From NCBI RefSeq assembly GCF_016623465.1, contig NZ_JAEDAJ010000006.1:124001-188000 (forward strand): 64,000 bases of DNA, read 5' to 3'. This DNA is from Brachybacterium halotolerans. Lineage in GTDB: Bacteria > Actinomycetota > Actinomycetes > Actinomycetales > Dermabacteraceae. A program made the position numbers and the translations under genes. The notes beneath the pieces were generated by a model that had not been told where the DNA came from, made no database searches, and saw only the letters and a list, made by a program, of their open reading frames with translations. Shown here piece after piece: positions 44,451 through 54,419 of this stretch (position 1 is the stretch's first letter; every line of letters starts with the position of its first letter).

Positions 44451-44672
44451 TCAGGCCCGAAGTGTCTCGACGGGCGTCGCCTTCGGCAGGTCGTTCAGGC
44501 TCTGCCCGGTGTCGAGCACGAGGCTGACGCAGCCGGGGTGGTTCTTCTCGTGAGAGAGGATCGAGTCGTTGTCCTCTGCCCAGGTCACGGTGCCTTCGTA
44601 GGCCGTGCCCTGGTGCTCGAACCGCACGCGCGCAGCGCCGCGCAGAGCGTTGATGTCTCCAGCCTGGATCAT
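44451..44672 (-). CDS. 73-residue hypothetical protein
   Basis: A compact soluble protein (VRFEHQGTAYEGTVTWAEDNDSILSHEK...), beta-rich in look, with one Cys. No family recognised. It is divergent from the OGG-fold gene across 57 bp and followed by a strong terminator, so it is a single-gene unit. The upstream in-frame extension was rejected because it is antisense to that gene. Confidence 0.55.
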   Translation of the reverse strand: MIQAGDINALRGAARVRFEHQGTAYEGTVTWAEDNDSILSHEKNHPGCVSLVLDTGQSLNDLPKATPVETLRA

Positions 44673-44729
44673 GTCTTCACAGTAGCGATCTCGATATCGC
44701 TCCCGTGCGCGATGCGCTAGACATGGACC

Positions 44730-45419
44730 ATGAGCCCCCTGGAGATCCCCACAGTCCTGACCTCGCGGCTGCGAGAGGACCCACCCGTCCAGCGCGCATT
44801 CTCGTGGAGGCGCGAGACGTGGGAGCCCGTCGTCCACGACGTGCCAGACGCCGCCGCGGCATTGCACGACCTTCCGGATCAGATCGACCGCCAGATCGTG
44901 CGCGACGTGGTGCAGGCGAACCTCTCGCGGGAGCACGTGCTGGGGGCGCTCGTGCCCATGCTGATCTGGGGCGGAACGGGCCCCCGACGCGCCTTCTTCG
45001 CGAGAGCGATCCTCACGGGATTGGGTAGACGCGGGAACTTCGAGGTTCCGGTCGACGACTCGATTCGGGACCGTCTGCTGGCGGGAGCGCGCGTCGTCCA
45101 GCAGGACGGCGCAGCGGCGGGTTTCTTCTTCATGAACAACGAGGGGCGTGTGAAGCACCTCGGCGGTGCGTTCTTCACGAAGTGGCTCGCCTTCACCTCG
45201 ATGACCGGAGATATTGACGGTCCCGAGGTCGCCCCGATCCTCGACAAACGCGTGATCACCTGGATCAGGAAGAACACCACGCCCGCCGTGGAGCTAACGA
45301 CGACGAGGACCGCGAGCTATCAGCGATACCTCGAGCTGCTGGATGCCTGGGGCTCACCCCACGGCCGCACGCGGACACAGGTGGAGCTCGCGATATTCGA
45401 GATCACGCGGGGCCGATAG
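44730..45419 (+). CDS. 8-oxoguanine DNA glycosylase OGG-fold protein
   Basis: 229 residues. The C-terminal half carries VKHLGGAFFTKWLAFTSMTG, then ILDKRVITWIRKNT, the pattern of the OGG-fold family (helix-hairpin-helix-like segment and catalytic-region Lys/Asp). Related proteins remove oxidised guanine; those on mobile elements often sit among defence genes, where a role in sensing or damaging DNA is not settled. TAGACA is 6 nt before the ATG. Ascribing real glycosylase activity is an inference. Confidence 0.65.
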   Translation: MSPLEIPTVLTSRLREDPPVQRAFSWRRETWEPVVHDVPDAAAALHDLPDQIDRQIVRDVVQANLSREHVLGALVPMLIWGGTGPRRAFFARAILTGLGRRGNFEVPVDDSIRDRLLAGARVVQQDGAAAGFFFMNNEGRVKHLGGAFFTKWLAFTSMTGDIDGPEVAPILDKRVITWIRKNTTPAVELTTTRTASYQRYLELLDAWGSPHGRTRTQVELAIFEITRGR

Positions 45420-45450
45420 CGCGAACAGCGAGATCGCTTCGCCGTGCATG

Positions 45451-46065
45451 TCATGCACGCGTCCTCCGACTCGTACTGCGACTTTGCCGCTCGGGCGGCT
45501 GCAGATCGTGCTTGCCCAGCAGCCAGTGCACCCAGGTGGGGCCGTGACCGAGCGCCCGCGAGAGCGTCGCCATCGGGACGCCGTCCTCGACGAGCGCCAG
45601 ACAGGCTGTCGCGACCTGGAGCCCCTCAGGACCACCGAGATCCAGGTGCCCGGGCCGCGCCTGCGGTGCCTGCGGGCACGCCTCCAGCAGTCGGCGGAAC
45701 TCAGCGAGCTCGGTGTCGGCGGGTGTCCTGCGCGCACCGAGCCGCGGGTATCGCGTTGCTGGTGGCCCCTGCTCGCCCTCGAGTGCCGTGCGTACCGCGG
45801 TTCTGGAGCACCCGAGTGTTCTCGCGATCTCATCGAGGGTCTCCCCCGACTCGCGCCGGCGCACGACCTCGGCAGGGTCCGCGATCGGCTTCTGACCCCA
45901 TCGACGGAAGGTGACGGGTCGGCACTGCGTTACGAGTCGTTGCACGGTGCCCGGGTGCAGATCGAGGTCGAGTGCGATCTCGCGCCACGACTCTCCGGCC
46001 TCGTAGCGGTCGTGGGCGACGCGGGCGATCTGGTCACGTTGCTCCTCGGTGAGGCGTCCGCGCAT
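45451..46065 (-). CDS. Helix-turn-helix protein with tandem HTH motifs
   Basis: About 204 residues. Two HTH units in tandem: ESWREIALDLDLHPGTVQRLV near residue 24 and ETLDEIARTLGCSRTAVRTALE near residue 71. A third HTH-like segment is GVPMATLSRALGHGPTWVHWLLG near the C-terminus. Probably a DNA-binding regulator or transposase-like protein without catalytic domain. GGGAG precedes the ATG at 46063-46065; longer starts up to 46143 exist. A related fragment lies at 53807-53908. Confidence 0.65.
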   Translation of the reverse strand: MRGRLTEEQRDQIARVAHDRYEAGESWREIALDLDLHPGTVQRLVTQCRPVTFRRWGQKPIADPAEVVRRRESGETLDEIARTLGCSRTAVRTALEGEQGPPATRYPRLGARRTPADTELAEFRRLLEACPQAPQARPGHLDLGGPEGLQVATACLALVEDGVPMATLSRALGHGPTWVHWLLGKHDLQPPERQSRSTSRRTRA

Positions 46066-46143
46066 CAGTCGAGCTCCCATCTCCTGCGCTGGTTCTTCAG
46101 GCATCCTCTGGCAGCCATCCTGCACGCGGTGCACGATGGGCAC

Positions 46144-46407
46144 ATGATTTCCGTGTCCCTGTCAGAGATCTGCCGCCGACAGAGCGAGCTCCTTGCCTCG
46201 GCGCAGACCGGGCCCGTCACCATCACGTCCCGCGACGGGATGCGTCGCGCAGTCGTCATCTCGCCAGAATTCTACGATCGTGCTCTCGAGGCACTCGAGG
46301 ACAGGACCGATATCGAGGTTGCCGCTGAGGCCCGCAAGGAGGGTGGTGCGATCGGCCACCGGGAGCTCATGGTCGAGCTCGCCCGTGGCAGAGAAGCGGG
46401 AGTCTAG
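46144..46407 (+). CDS. Phd/YefM-family antitoxin, orphan
   Basis: 87 residues: MISVSLSEICRRQSELLASA, then GPVTITSRDGMRRAVVISPEFYDRALEALED, the Phd/YefM DNA-binding fold, and a C-terminal helix that would bind a toxin. CACGAT is 6 nt before the ATG. No RelE/Doc-type toxin gene follows or precedes it within several hundred bases, so it is an orphan, perhaps a regulator or an anti-addiction factor. Confidence 0.75.
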   Translation: MISVSLSEICRRQSELLASAQTGPVTITSRDGMRRAVVISPEFYDRALEALEDRTDIEVAAEARKEGGAIGHRELMVELARGREAGV

Positions 46408-46531
46408 AGTTCGCCTCGTGCGGTTGAGAACGCAGGCGCCGCCGTCAGCACTCCGGGGAACCGTCACGGCATGCCGCTGAACCGCGGCGCGACCTGACGT
46501 CGCTCATGAGGCTCCGCTGGACTCGAACCGC

Positions 46532-46918
46532 TCAGCAGGACAGAAGCGAGCTTGGGTCGCGCTCCGCAGACTCACGTGCGGCGTTCAGCAGGGCCTGTTC
46601 CCACGGGCACTGCCCGCCATGGTTCGCAAGGCCGTCCCAGGCGTGTGGCCCGGTGTGATGGTGCCAGCCACCGCCGCGCCCGTCCGATGCCTTGTGCTCG
46701 CAGCGGACTTCAGGGGCGCCGTTCAAAACTCCTGTGCTCACGAGGCGGTGCAGCTGCCCGGCGGTGGGCTCGAGGGCACCTGCCTCGAGCTGACGCGCCT
46801 CGTCAGGGTCGATGAGAAGCCGTTGAGCCAGGCCCTCGATATCGAGATCCTCGCGATTCAAGTAGTCGGCCACGGACGCGCTCACAGCCACGGCGAGAGC
46901 GGAAGCTTGCGTTCCCAT
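46532..46918 (-). CDS. Hypothetical protein with HTH-like N-terminus
   Basis: 128 residues. DLDIEGLAQRLLIDPDEARQLEAGALEPTAGQLHRLV near residues 24-60 looks like an XRE-type HTH. The rest is His/Trp/Gly-rich (GGGWHHHTGPHAWDG) and may bind metal. No family recognised. It is divergent from hsdM and could regulate it. Confidence 0.5.
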   Translation of the reverse strand: MGTQASALAVAVSASVADYLNREDLDIEGLAQRLLIDPDEARQLEAGALEPTAGQLHRLVSTGVLNGAPEVRCEHKASDGRGGGWHHHTGPHAWDGLANHGGQCPWEQALLNAARESAERDPSSLLSC

Positions 46919-47113
46919 AGGACGACTTTACGAGAACCCTCCCGAGCTCATACGCCCAGCGCCAAAACCGCTGTGTACGCAGGCGAAGACGGGGCATCGA
47001 CCACGGACAATCCACGCCGTCGCGACTCCGATGTCGATGCACGTCAGTACGATGCTGGATAGAGATCCACGTGGAGACGATGAAGCCTCTCCCGCACGAA
47101 GGAGACAACCTGC

Positions 47114-48685
47114 ATGGCGAGACGCGCTGCGAAGGCCAAGCCGACGAAGACGCTTGAACAGACCCTCTGGGACGCTGCGGACAAGCTCCGTGGCAACCAG
47201 GAGCCGAGCGAGTACAAGCACGTCGTACTCGGGCTGGTGTTCCTTAAGTACGTCTCGGATAGGTTCGTGGAGCGCCGCGAGCAGCTCAAGGTCGAGCTTG
47301 CAGCCGACGGCATCAAGCCCGAGAGGATCGAGTCGTTCCTGGACGAGCGCGACGAGTACACCGCTCAGAACGTGTTCTGGGTGCCCGAGCTTGCGCGATG
47401 GAGTTACATCCAGTCAGTGGCCAAGCTCCCGGTCATCGGCGAGGACATCGACCAGGCGATGGATCTCATCGAGCGGGAGAACCCCTCCCTGCGAGGCGTG
47501 CTCCCACGGAACTACGGGCGAGACGGCCTCGACAAGCGTCGTCTCGGCGAGCTGGTCGACCTTATCGGCTCTATCGGGTTCACAGAGACTGATGACCACG
47601 GCGCCGATGACGTACTGGGACGTGTCTACGAGTACTTCCTCGGACAGTTCGCGGGCAAGGAGACCGGCAAAGACGCCGGTGCGTTCTACACGCCGCGCTC
47701 GGTCGTCAAGACTCTGGTGGAGATGCTGGAGCCCTACAAGGGCCGCGTCTACGACCCTGCTGCTGGCTCGGGCGGCATGTTCGTCCAGTCGGCCGAGTTC
47801 GTGAAGGCCCACGGCGGCAAACGATCCGACATCTCCATCTACGGCCAGGAGTACACCGACACCACCTGGAAACTCGCCAAAATGAACCTCGCACTGCGAG
47901 GCATCGAGGCGGACATGGGCTCACACTCGGCGGACTCCTTCACCGAGGATCTGCACCCGGATCTCCGTGCCGACTTCGTGCTCGCTAACCCACCGTTCAA
48001 TCAAAAGGAGTGGTGGGACCCGCGCCTTGCGGACGATCCCCGCTGGAAGTTTGGAGTTCCACCAGAAGGGAAAGCTGGAAGCAACTTTGCGTGGGTCCAG
48101 CACTTCATCTACCACCTCAAGCCGACCGGGACTGCCGGATTTGTTCTCGCGAATGGGGCGTTGTCAGACAAGACCGGGAATAATGCCTCAATCAGGCAAC
48201 GGCTTCTCGAAGCAGATCTCGTAGATTGCGTCGTCTCTTTACCTGAGAAATTATTCTTCAACACGGGGATATCGGTTTCGCTCTGGCTCGTATCTAAGGC
48301 GCGCAACGGGAATGGGCACCGAGAGCGGCGCGGCGAAGTACTGTTTATCGATGCCCGCAGGCTTGGGGATATGGAAAGTCGCAAACTCCGCACCCTCAGC
48401 AATGACCACATTGCGGAAATAGCAGGCACCTATCATTCTTGGAGGGATCGAGATGGTGGCTACGAGGACAAGCAGGGGTTCTCCAAAGCTGCGACTCTGA
48501 AGGAAATCGAGGACCATGACTTCATTTTAACCCCTGGTCGGTACGTCGGGGATGGGCTTGATGTCGGTGACTACCAGCCGGTTGGTGGCGGGATCGACAT
48601 TCTCACGAAACAGCTTCTCGACGAATTCGACCGGGGCGCTAGACTCGAGCGAATCGTACGTGAAAAGTTGGAGGGGTTGTCGTGA
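47114..48685 (+). CDS. hsdM: Type I restriction-modification DNA methyltransferase
   Basis: A 523-residue N6-adenine methyltransferase subunit. The N-terminal HsdM domain (LEQTLWDAADKLRGN...) is followed by the SAM motif VYDPAAGSGGMFV near residue 210 and the catalytic motif LANPPFN (NPPF) near residue 295. Two HsdM and one HsdS make the modification enzyme. AAGGAGA precedes the ATG. GC content falls in the second half. It overlaps hsdS by 4 bp. Confidence 0.95.
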   Translation: MARRAAKAKPTKTLEQTLWDAADKLRGNQEPSEYKHVVLGLVFLKYVSDRFVERREQLKVELAADGIKPERIESFLDERDEYTAQNVFWVPELARWSYIQSVAKLPVIGEDIDQAMDLIERENPSLRGVLPRNYGRDGLDKRRLGELVDLIGSIGFTETDDHGADDVLGRVYEYFLGQFAGKETGKDAGAFYTPRSVVKTLVEMLEPYKGRVYDPAAGSGGMFVQSAEFVKAHGGKRSDISIYGQEYTDTTWKLAKMNLALRGIEADMGSHSADSFTEDLHPDLRADFVLANPPFNQKEWWDPRLADDPRWKFGVPPEGKAGSNFAWVQHFIYHLKPTGTAGFVLANGALSDKTGNNASIRQRLLEADLVDCVVSLPEKLFFNTGISVSLWLVSKARNGNGHRERRGEVLFIDARRLGDMESRKLRTLSNDHIAEIAGTYHSWRDRDGGYEDKQGFSKAATLKEIEDHDFILTPGRYVGDGLDVGDYQPVGGGIDILTKQLLDEFDRGARLERIVREKLEGLS

Positions 48686-49851
48686 ACCGTCTCCGGATTC
48701 CACTTGGTGACGCGCTAGACGAGCTAATTGACCATCGGGGCAAGACCCCCAGGAAGCTCGGCGGAGATTGGCAGACTGAGGGGCATCGCGTGGTTTCTGC
48801 GCTCAACATAAAGAATGGTCGAGTTGACTCCAATGACCACCATTATATTTCATCACAGATGTATGATAAATGGATGCGAGTTCCACTTCGCGCAGGCGAT
48901 GTGCTACTTACGTCCGAGGCACCCGCCGGAGAGGTCGCGTATATTTCCGAGGACGTCGATTGGGCGATCGGACAACGCTTGTTTGCGCTCCGTGGTAAAG
49001 CCGGTATCCTCAACGGGCGCTACCTTTCGTACCTCTTAAGGGGTGGGCCCGTCCGGCACCAACTCATGTCGCGCACCACGGGTACCACCGTGGCAGGTAT
49101 TCGCCAGTCGGAACTCGTGAAGATCAACCTCGACCTGCCTCCATTTGACATCCAAATGGAAGTCGCCGAAACGCTGGGTGCATTCGATGATAAGATAGAA
49201 TCCAACCGCAGGGAAGTGGCAGTTGGGGAGTCTCTCATCCGCGCTATCGTAGAATCTACTCTCGATTCTTCCGAGGGAAGAGTCGGCGTCCTGAGCGATT
49301 ACTGCACTCTTGTGAAGGCGCCAGTGAAAGCGGAGATGATAGCCTCAAACGATAACTACTTTGGCCTAGAGCACATGCCTCGAGGATCGATTTTTCTCTC
49401 GAGATGGGATAAGGCTGAAGGGCTAGCTAGTAACAAGACGAAGTTTCAACGCGGGGACGTCCTCTTCGGCAAACTACGACCATACTTTAAAAAGGTAGGT
49501 ATCGCTCCGGTAGATGGCGTGTGCTCGACAGACATTCTGGCTGTTCGACCAAGGGACCCTCGCGATTTGGCCTTGGTGGCCGTCATCGCATCATCCAGTG
49601 CGCTGATTGATTCCGTTACGGCTGGAGCTACTGGGACGCGGATGCCTCGCGCTTCGTGGAAAGATCTCGCATCGTGGTCGGTACCGCTCATTACGACCAC
49701 CGAGCGCGCCGCGTTGTCAGAGCGCACGAGTCCAATGATTGAGCGTCTTGTGCAACTGACCTTCGAATCCCACCGGCTTGCTGCTCTGCGTGACGTGCTC
49801 CTCCCGGAGCTGATCTCGGGTCGTATGCGAACGACGGGGGCCGTGTCGTGA
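48682..49851 (+). CDS. hsdS: Type I restriction enzyme specificity subunit
   Basis: 389 residues with two target-recognition domains. The first starts with IPLGDALDELIDHRGKTPRKLGGDW, ends in the conserved helix LDLPPFDIQMEVAETLGAFDDKIESNR; the second ends near RLVQLTFESHRLAALRDVLLPELISG. The TRD sequences fix the DNA target, which cannot be read from sequence. It is AT-richer than its neighbours. The GTG start overlaps hsdM, and the stop overlaps the Abi gene. Confidence 0.92.
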   Translation: MNRLRIPLGDALDELIDHRGKTPRKLGGDWQTEGHRVVSALNIKNGRVDSNDHHYISSQMYDKWMRVPLRAGDVLLTSEAPAGEVAYISEDVDWAIGQRLFALRGKAGILNGRYLSYLLRGGPVRHQLMSRTTGTTVAGIRQSELVKINLDLPPFDIQMEVAETLGAFDDKIESNRREVAVGESLIRAIVESTLDSSEGRVGVLSDYCTLVKAPVKAEMIASNDNYFGLEHMPRGSIFLSRWDKAEGLASNKTKFQRGDVLFGKLRPYFKKVGIAPVDGVCSTDILAVRPRDPRDLALVAVIASSSALIDSVTAGATGTRMPRASWKDLASWSVPLITTTERAALSERTSPMIERLVQLTFESHRLAALRDVLLPELISGRMRTTGAVS

Positions 49852-50651
49852 GATCGTCCGTATTGAGCCATGCTGACATGCGAATCGTCGAGCAAGTGCT
49901 CGACATGGGTGGCGGCTATGTGCTCGACTTCAACAATCGAACCTTCGATGAATTCTTTACTGACCTAGGCGCGGACATTGAGCCTGTGGAGTCGGGGCTC
50001 TCGAAGGCAAACCGACTACGAGCGTTCCTTCGTGCTGCTTCAACATCCGATTGCGCCCGGGTCCTCCACGCGCTCCTCGAATACAGGGGTGACATGGAGG
50101 GAGACGAGCGACGTGCTTCGATCGGGAAATATCGAGAAATCTTGTCGAGGCTTGAGGGGATCGCCGTTCCCCTGAGTGTGTCACAGGCTACTCCGAGCAT
50201 CCTCACGGTCGCATACGTCCGTGAACTTTCTGACAAGGCTGAGTCCCGACTTGCAGTAGCGGATTTGGAGGGCGCCATCACGCTTTCTCGAACGCTCGTG
50301 GAGGCCGTGCTCGAGCAATTGGAACTACGTTTGACGGGCCAGATAGGCAATTATTCCGGAGATCTCCAGAAACAATACAAAGCAGTCGCGAAAATCTTAC
50401 GAATCGATGATAGTGATCCGAGAGTCGATGAAGGGTTCAAGCAAATCGCCCGTGGGCTTGTTCAGATCGTCAATGGCCTGGCAGCAATACGGAATATGGC
50501 AAGTGACGGACACGCGCGTCACGTGCGGCCTGAAGGTCGGCATGCCCGTGTTTCGGTGAACTCGGCCAGAACCGTTGCAAGCTTTCTCGTCGAGGTTTAC
50601 GAAGCGAAGAATGCAGCCTCATCGCCGTCCGACGAAACAGGGAGATCTTGA
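49848..50651 (+). CDS. Abortive infection family protein (Abi_C domain) inside the hsd operon
   Basis: 267 residues. The C-terminal half matches the Abi_C type: [21 protein letters not shown], then [38 protein letters not shown] and a final [17 protein letters not shown]. The R-N-x-x-x-D/S-x-H pattern is HEPN-like, a fold of many toxic RNases. It overlaps hsdS by 4 bp and directly precedes hsdR, so it is expressed with the R-M system and may act as a back-up killing device. No lethality can be shown from sequence. Confidence 0.75.
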   Translation: MRSSVLSHADMRIVEQVLDMGGGYVLDFNNRTFDEFFTDLGADIEPVESGLSKANRLRAFLRAASTSDCARVLHALLEYRGDMEGDERRASIGKYREILSRLEGIAVPLSVSQATPSILTVAYVRELSDKAESRLAVADLEGAITLSRTLVEAVLEQLELRLTGQIGNYSGDLQKQYKAVAKILRIDDSDPRVDEGFKQIARGLVQIVNGLAAIRNMASDGHARHVRPEGRHARVSVNSARTVASFLVEVYEAKNAASSPSDETGRS

Positions 50652-53600
50652 TGCGTGATTTCGACGAAAAGTCTGTCGAGCAGGCCGCGCTGGAGTATTT
50701 CGCCGAACTCGGCTACCACCGCGTCCATGGGCCCGACATTGCCCCGGGCGAGCCGAGCTCGGAGCGATCTTCATACGAAGACGTCGTGCTTTGGGAACGA
50801 CTTCGGGACGCACTTCGACGAATTAATCCCGGCACAGACGCCTCGATTATGGATGACGCTCTGAAGGCGGTGCAGCGGGCAGAGTCGCAGAGCTCGATCG
50901 ATGAGAACGCACGCATGCACCGACTCATCACCGAGGGCGTGCCTGTCGAACATCGCGGTGACGACGGTTTGCTGCGCACGACTCGCCTGTGGCTCGTAGA
51001 CTTCGACAACCCCGAGAACAACGACTGGGCCGCGGTCAACCAGTTCACGATCATCGAGAGCGGCAAGAACCGTCGCCCTGATGTTCTCGTTATGGTCAAC
51101 GGTCTCCCGCTCGCTCTGCTCGAGCTGAAGAACCCCGCTGCAGAGCACGCGACGCTGAGGTCAGCATGGAACCAGATCCAGACCTACCGCAAGGACATCC
51201 CGTCAGTGTTCGTCCCGAACGCGCTGACGGTGGTCTCCGACGGCACATCCGCGGCGATGAGCAGCTACTCCGGCGCCTTCGAGCACTACGCGCCGTGGAA
51301 GACGATCGAAGGGCGGGAGGTCGTCACCAACCGCCCTGCCCTCGAGGTTCTCATCAAGGGTGTCTTCGAACCCACCCGGTTCCTGGACCTCCTGAAGAAC
51401 TTCATTGTGTTCAGCGGCGAGACCGTCACCGACAAGGCCACCGGCCAGCCGACTCGGGCGCTCGTGAAGCGCGTGGCGAAGTATCACCAGTACTGGGCGG
51501 TCAATGCGGCTGTGGAGTCCACGGCCCAGGCGTCAAGCCCTGACGGCGACCGTCGCGGCGGCGTCGTGTGGCACACGCAGGGCTCGGGCAAAAGCTTCGA
51601 GATGGTCTTCTTCGCCGCCAAGCTCATGCGCGACGCCCGGATGGCGAACCCGACGCTCGTCTTCATCACTGACCGCAACGATCTCGACGATCAACTGTTT
51701 GGAGAGACGTTCGCGCCGGCACTGATCCTGCCCGAGACCCCGGTGCAGGCGATGACACGGTCCGACCTCCGGGCGAAGCTGAGGACAGCCTCAGGCGGCA
51801 TCGTCTTCACGACGCTGCAGAAGTTTGCGCCGGGCGAGGACGGCGACAATAACCCAGTTCTCACGGACCGCCGAAACGTCGTGGTGATCGCTGACGAGGC
51901 CCACCGCAGCCAGTACGGCTTCAACGAGTCCCTGGACCGTCAGGGACGCTTGAAAGCTGGCCTTGCCAAGCACATGCGCGACGCTCTGCCCGGCGCGACC
52001 TACCTCGGGTTCACGGGCACGCCCATCGAGTCCACAGACAAGTCCACCAGGTCGGTATTCGGGGACTACATCGACGTGTACGACTTGACCAGAGCTGTTG
52101 AGGACGGCGCGACCGTCAAGATCTTCTACGAGTCACGCCTGGCGAAGGTAGGCCTCTCTGAGGGAGACCTTGAGGTTCTGGATACCCTCGCGGAAGAGAT
52201 CACGGAGACCGTCGAGGAGAGCGCTGCAAGCGCGGCGAAGTCGCGCTGGGCGAGGCTAGAGGCGATCGTCGGTGCGGAAGCAAGGCTCGACCTCGTTGCT
52301 CAGGACATCGTCGACCATTGGGAGAAGCGCTGTGAGTCGCTGTTCGGCAAGGGGATGATCGTGACGATGAGCCGCCGGATCGCCGTGCGGCTCTACGAGA
52401 AGATCGTCGCGCTTCGCCCTGAGTGGCACTCCGACGATCCGACCCAGGGCAAGATCAAGGTCGTCATGACCGGCTCCGCGGCGGATCCCGCGGAGTTCCA
52501 ACCGCACATCCACTCCAAGGACGTGCGCAAGGAGCTGAAGCTCCGCGCGAAGAACGCCGACGACCCGCTGGAGCTGGTCATCGTTCGCGACATGTGGCTC
52601 ACCGGGTTCGATGCACCGTCGATGCACACGATGTACGTGGACAAGTCGATGCAGGGCGCCGGTCTTATGCAGGCGATCGCCCGAGTCAATCGGCGGTTCC
52701 GGGACAAGCCCGGTGGCCTCATCGTCGACTACATCGGCTTGTTCGCGAACCTCCAGTCGGCGCTCGCGGACTACTCGCCGAGCGATCAGGATCAAGCAGG
52801 CGTTCCGATCGAGCAGATGGTGAACGTGATGCTCGAGAAGCACGACATCGTCCGAGGGCTCCTACATGGCGTGCAGTTCGACTCGTCTCCGGACCTCAGC
52901 GCGTCACAGCGGCTCGGCGAGTATGCGAAGGTCCTCGACCGCGTCATGGCAGACCCCGACCGCACGACCCGGTTCAACGACCAGGTGCTCGCTCTCGCGA
53001 AGGCCTTTGCGTTGGCAGGCGCGCGGGACGAGGCCGCGGCGATCCGGAACGACGTCCGCTTGTTCACCGACGTTCGCGCAGCGATTCTCAAGGTACAGAA
53101 CCCCGATTCGGGTCGAGGCGGGTCAGGTGCGGTCGAGATCGATACCGCACTCAGGCAGCTGCTCGACGAGGCTGTCGCCGGGGACAAGGTCGTGGACGTC
53201 TACAAGTTGGCAGGCATTGACACCCCAGAGCTGTCGCTCCTCAGCGACGAGTTCCTCGACTCGCTCGCGGTCAAAGAGAAACCGAACCTCCAGATGGGTC
53301 TGCTGAGGCGTCTCCTGAACGACGAAATCCGGACTGTGCAGCGGAAGAACATCGTGCAGGGCCGGAAGTACTCAGAGATGCTCAAAGAGGCCGTGAACAA
53401 GTACACGAACCGCTCACTCACCACGGCAGAGATCATCGCAGAGCTCGTGAAGCTCGCCAAGCAGATGCGTGACGCCCGGAAGCGGCACGAGGAACTGGGG
53501 CTCGGAGAGGACGAAGTGGCGTTCTATGACGCCGTCGCGCAGAACGATGCCGCGGTTCTCGAACTCGGGGACGAGACTCTGAAAGCGATCACGCGCGAGC

Positions 53601-53782
53601 TGGTGAAGTCCGTCCGACAGTCCGCCACCATCGACTGGAACCTTAAGGAGTCTGTTCTTGCGGCAATGCGGTCGAAGGTGCGAAGGATCCTCGCCAAGTA
53701 CGACTACCCGCCCGATGCCGAGCAGAAGGCGATCGACCTCGTAATTGAGCAGGCTGAGCTGTTCGCTGAAACAGCCGCGTGA
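50651..53782 (+). CDS. hsdR: Type I restriction enzyme endonuclease/translocase subunit
   Basis: 1043 residues. The N-terminal nuclease domain has the [21 protein letters not shown] motif (PD-(D/E)xK type) near residue 138. The SF2 motor follows: Walker A HTQGSGKS near residue 311, DEAHRSQYG near 417, GFTGTPI near 457, and motif VI in the [13 protein letters not shown] segment near 680. The C-terminal helical domain binds the methylase. Only the M-S-R set in cis can cut unmodified DNA; all three are intact here. The ATG at 50651 touches the Abi gene's stop. Confidence 0.95.
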   Translation: MRDFDEKSVEQAALEYFAELGYHRVHGPDIAPGEPSSERSSYEDVVLWERLRDALRRINPGTDASIMDDALKAVQRAESQSSIDENARMHRLITEGVPVEHRGDDGLLRTTRLWLVDFDNPENNDWAAVNQFTIIESGKNRRPDVLVMVNGLPLALLELKNPAAEHATLRSAWNQIQTYRKDIPSVFVPNALTVVSDGTSAAMSSYSGAFEHYAPWKTIEGREVVTNRPALEVLIKGVFEPTRFLDLLKNFIVFSGETVTDKATGQPTRALVKRVAKYHQYWAVNAAVESTAQASSPDGDRRGGVVWHTQGSGKSFEMVFFAAKLMRDARMANPTLVFITDRNDLDDQLFGETFAPALILPETPVQAMTRSDLRAKLRTASGGIVFTTLQKFAPGEDGDNNPVLTDRRNVVVIADEAHRSQYGFNESLDRQGRLKAGLAKHMRDALPGATYLGFTGTPIESTDKSTRSVFGDYIDVYDLTRAVEDGATVKIFYESRLAKVGLSEGDLEVLDTLAEEITETVEESAASAAKSRWARLEAIVGAEARLDLVAQDIVDHWEKRCESLFGKGMIVTMSRRIAVRLYEKIVALRPEWHSDDPTQGKIKVVMTGSAADPAEFQPHIHSKDVRKELKLRAKNADDPLELVIVRDMWLTGFDAPSMHTMYVDKSMQGAGLMQAIARVNRRFRDKPGGLIVDYIGLFANLQSALADYSPSDQDQAGVPIEQMVNVMLEKHDIVRGLLHGVQFDSSPDLSASQRLGEYAKVLDRVMADPDRTTRFNDQVLALAKAFALAGARDEAAAIRNDVRLFTDVRAAILKVQNPDSGRGGSGAVEIDTALRQLLDEAVAGDKVVDVYKLAGIDTPELSLLSDEFLDSLAVKEKPNLQMGLLRRLLNDEIRTVQRKNIVQGRKYSEMLKEAVNKYTNRSLTTAEIIAELVKLAKQMRDARKRHEELGLGEDEVAFYDAVAQNDAAVLELGDETLKAITRELVKSVRQSATIDWNLKESVLAAMRSKVRRILAKYDYPPDAEQKAIDLVIEQAELFAETAA

Positions 53783-53806
53783 CGACCCGCACCTCCGAAC
53801 TGACTG

Positions 53807-53908
53807 TCCGGCCTAGATGTAAACGCGATCGCACGGAGCCTGCGGTGCTCGAGGACGGCGGTGCGCACCGCGCTCGAGAGCACGGGTCGCCCGCCGGTGA
53901 CGAGGTAA
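53807..53908 (+). pseudogene. HTH-gene fragment downstream of hsdR
   Basis: In one forward frame the sequence reads LDVNAIARSLRCSRTAVRTALESTGRPPVTR and then stops. This closely matches LDEIARTLGCSRTAVRTALEGEQGPPATR of the HTH protein at 45451-46065. It is bounded by stops and has no start, so it is a leftover of a paralogue or of a duplication. The rest of the 219-bp gap to sdpI shows nothing recognisable. Confidence 0.5.
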
Positions 53909-54001
53909 CCCTCCCTCCTCGCGCTCAGATCACTCAGAGACCCGGGGGCGAACATTCTCTCTTAAACCAAGTCGTGATCCGCGGACTATTGAATCCGAGA
54001 A

Positions 54002-54346
54002 TTAGGAGGTCCGGCGAGCCGCATGATGCGCTGTAAAGGCACCGATAGTCGTGAAGAATAGAAGCGCAAAAGCGCTCGCCAGGGCCCACGCGGCAATCTC
54101 GTCATCTGTGCTCGAGAAGAATACGAGGCCCGCGGCACCAAGAAGGCATGAAACACCCCCAAGCAACGAAGGGATCGCTGCAGCGCGGTGACCACGCGCC
54201 CACGCGCTCCTCGATGCAGCGACCGAGGGCAATCGATAACCGAACCAGTAATTTGGTGGAACGGAGCCGGTTGCGCCCATCGCCGCGAGTGTAACGAACG
54301 AAACTCCCAACAACGCAAAAAGTATACCAACAACGATGCTGACCAC
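54002..54346 (-). CDS. sdpI: SdpI-family immunity protein
   Basis: 114 residues with three membrane helices and the SdpI core GSVPPNYWFGYRLPSVAASRSAWARGHRAA, the family's PNxxFGxRxP...W...H/N pattern. In Bacillus SdpI protects the producer from SDP toxin and sequesters its regulator. GGGAGGTG precedes the GTG start. It is the last gene after sdpCAB on the same strand, 73 bp after sdpB, so immunity is probably co-transcribed. It is shorter than Bacillus SdpI, having only the core half. Confidence 0.8.
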   Translation of the reverse strand: MVSIVVGILFALLGVSFVTLAAMGATGSVPPNYWFGYRLPSVAASRSAWARGHRAAAIPSLLGGVSCLLGAAGLVFFSSTDDEIAAWALASAFALLFFTTIGAFTAHHAARRTS

Positions 54347-54419
54347 AATTCACCTCCCGATACATAAAAGCACTGTATCGCAATTTTTTGGATAAGGGCG
54401 CGACCACAAGCGACTACAC

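Noticed and set aside
46505-46540. tRNA-like TTCGAGTCC sequence on the minus strand
   Set aside because: The flanking five bases do not form a T-stem and no acceptor or anticodon arms are found around it.
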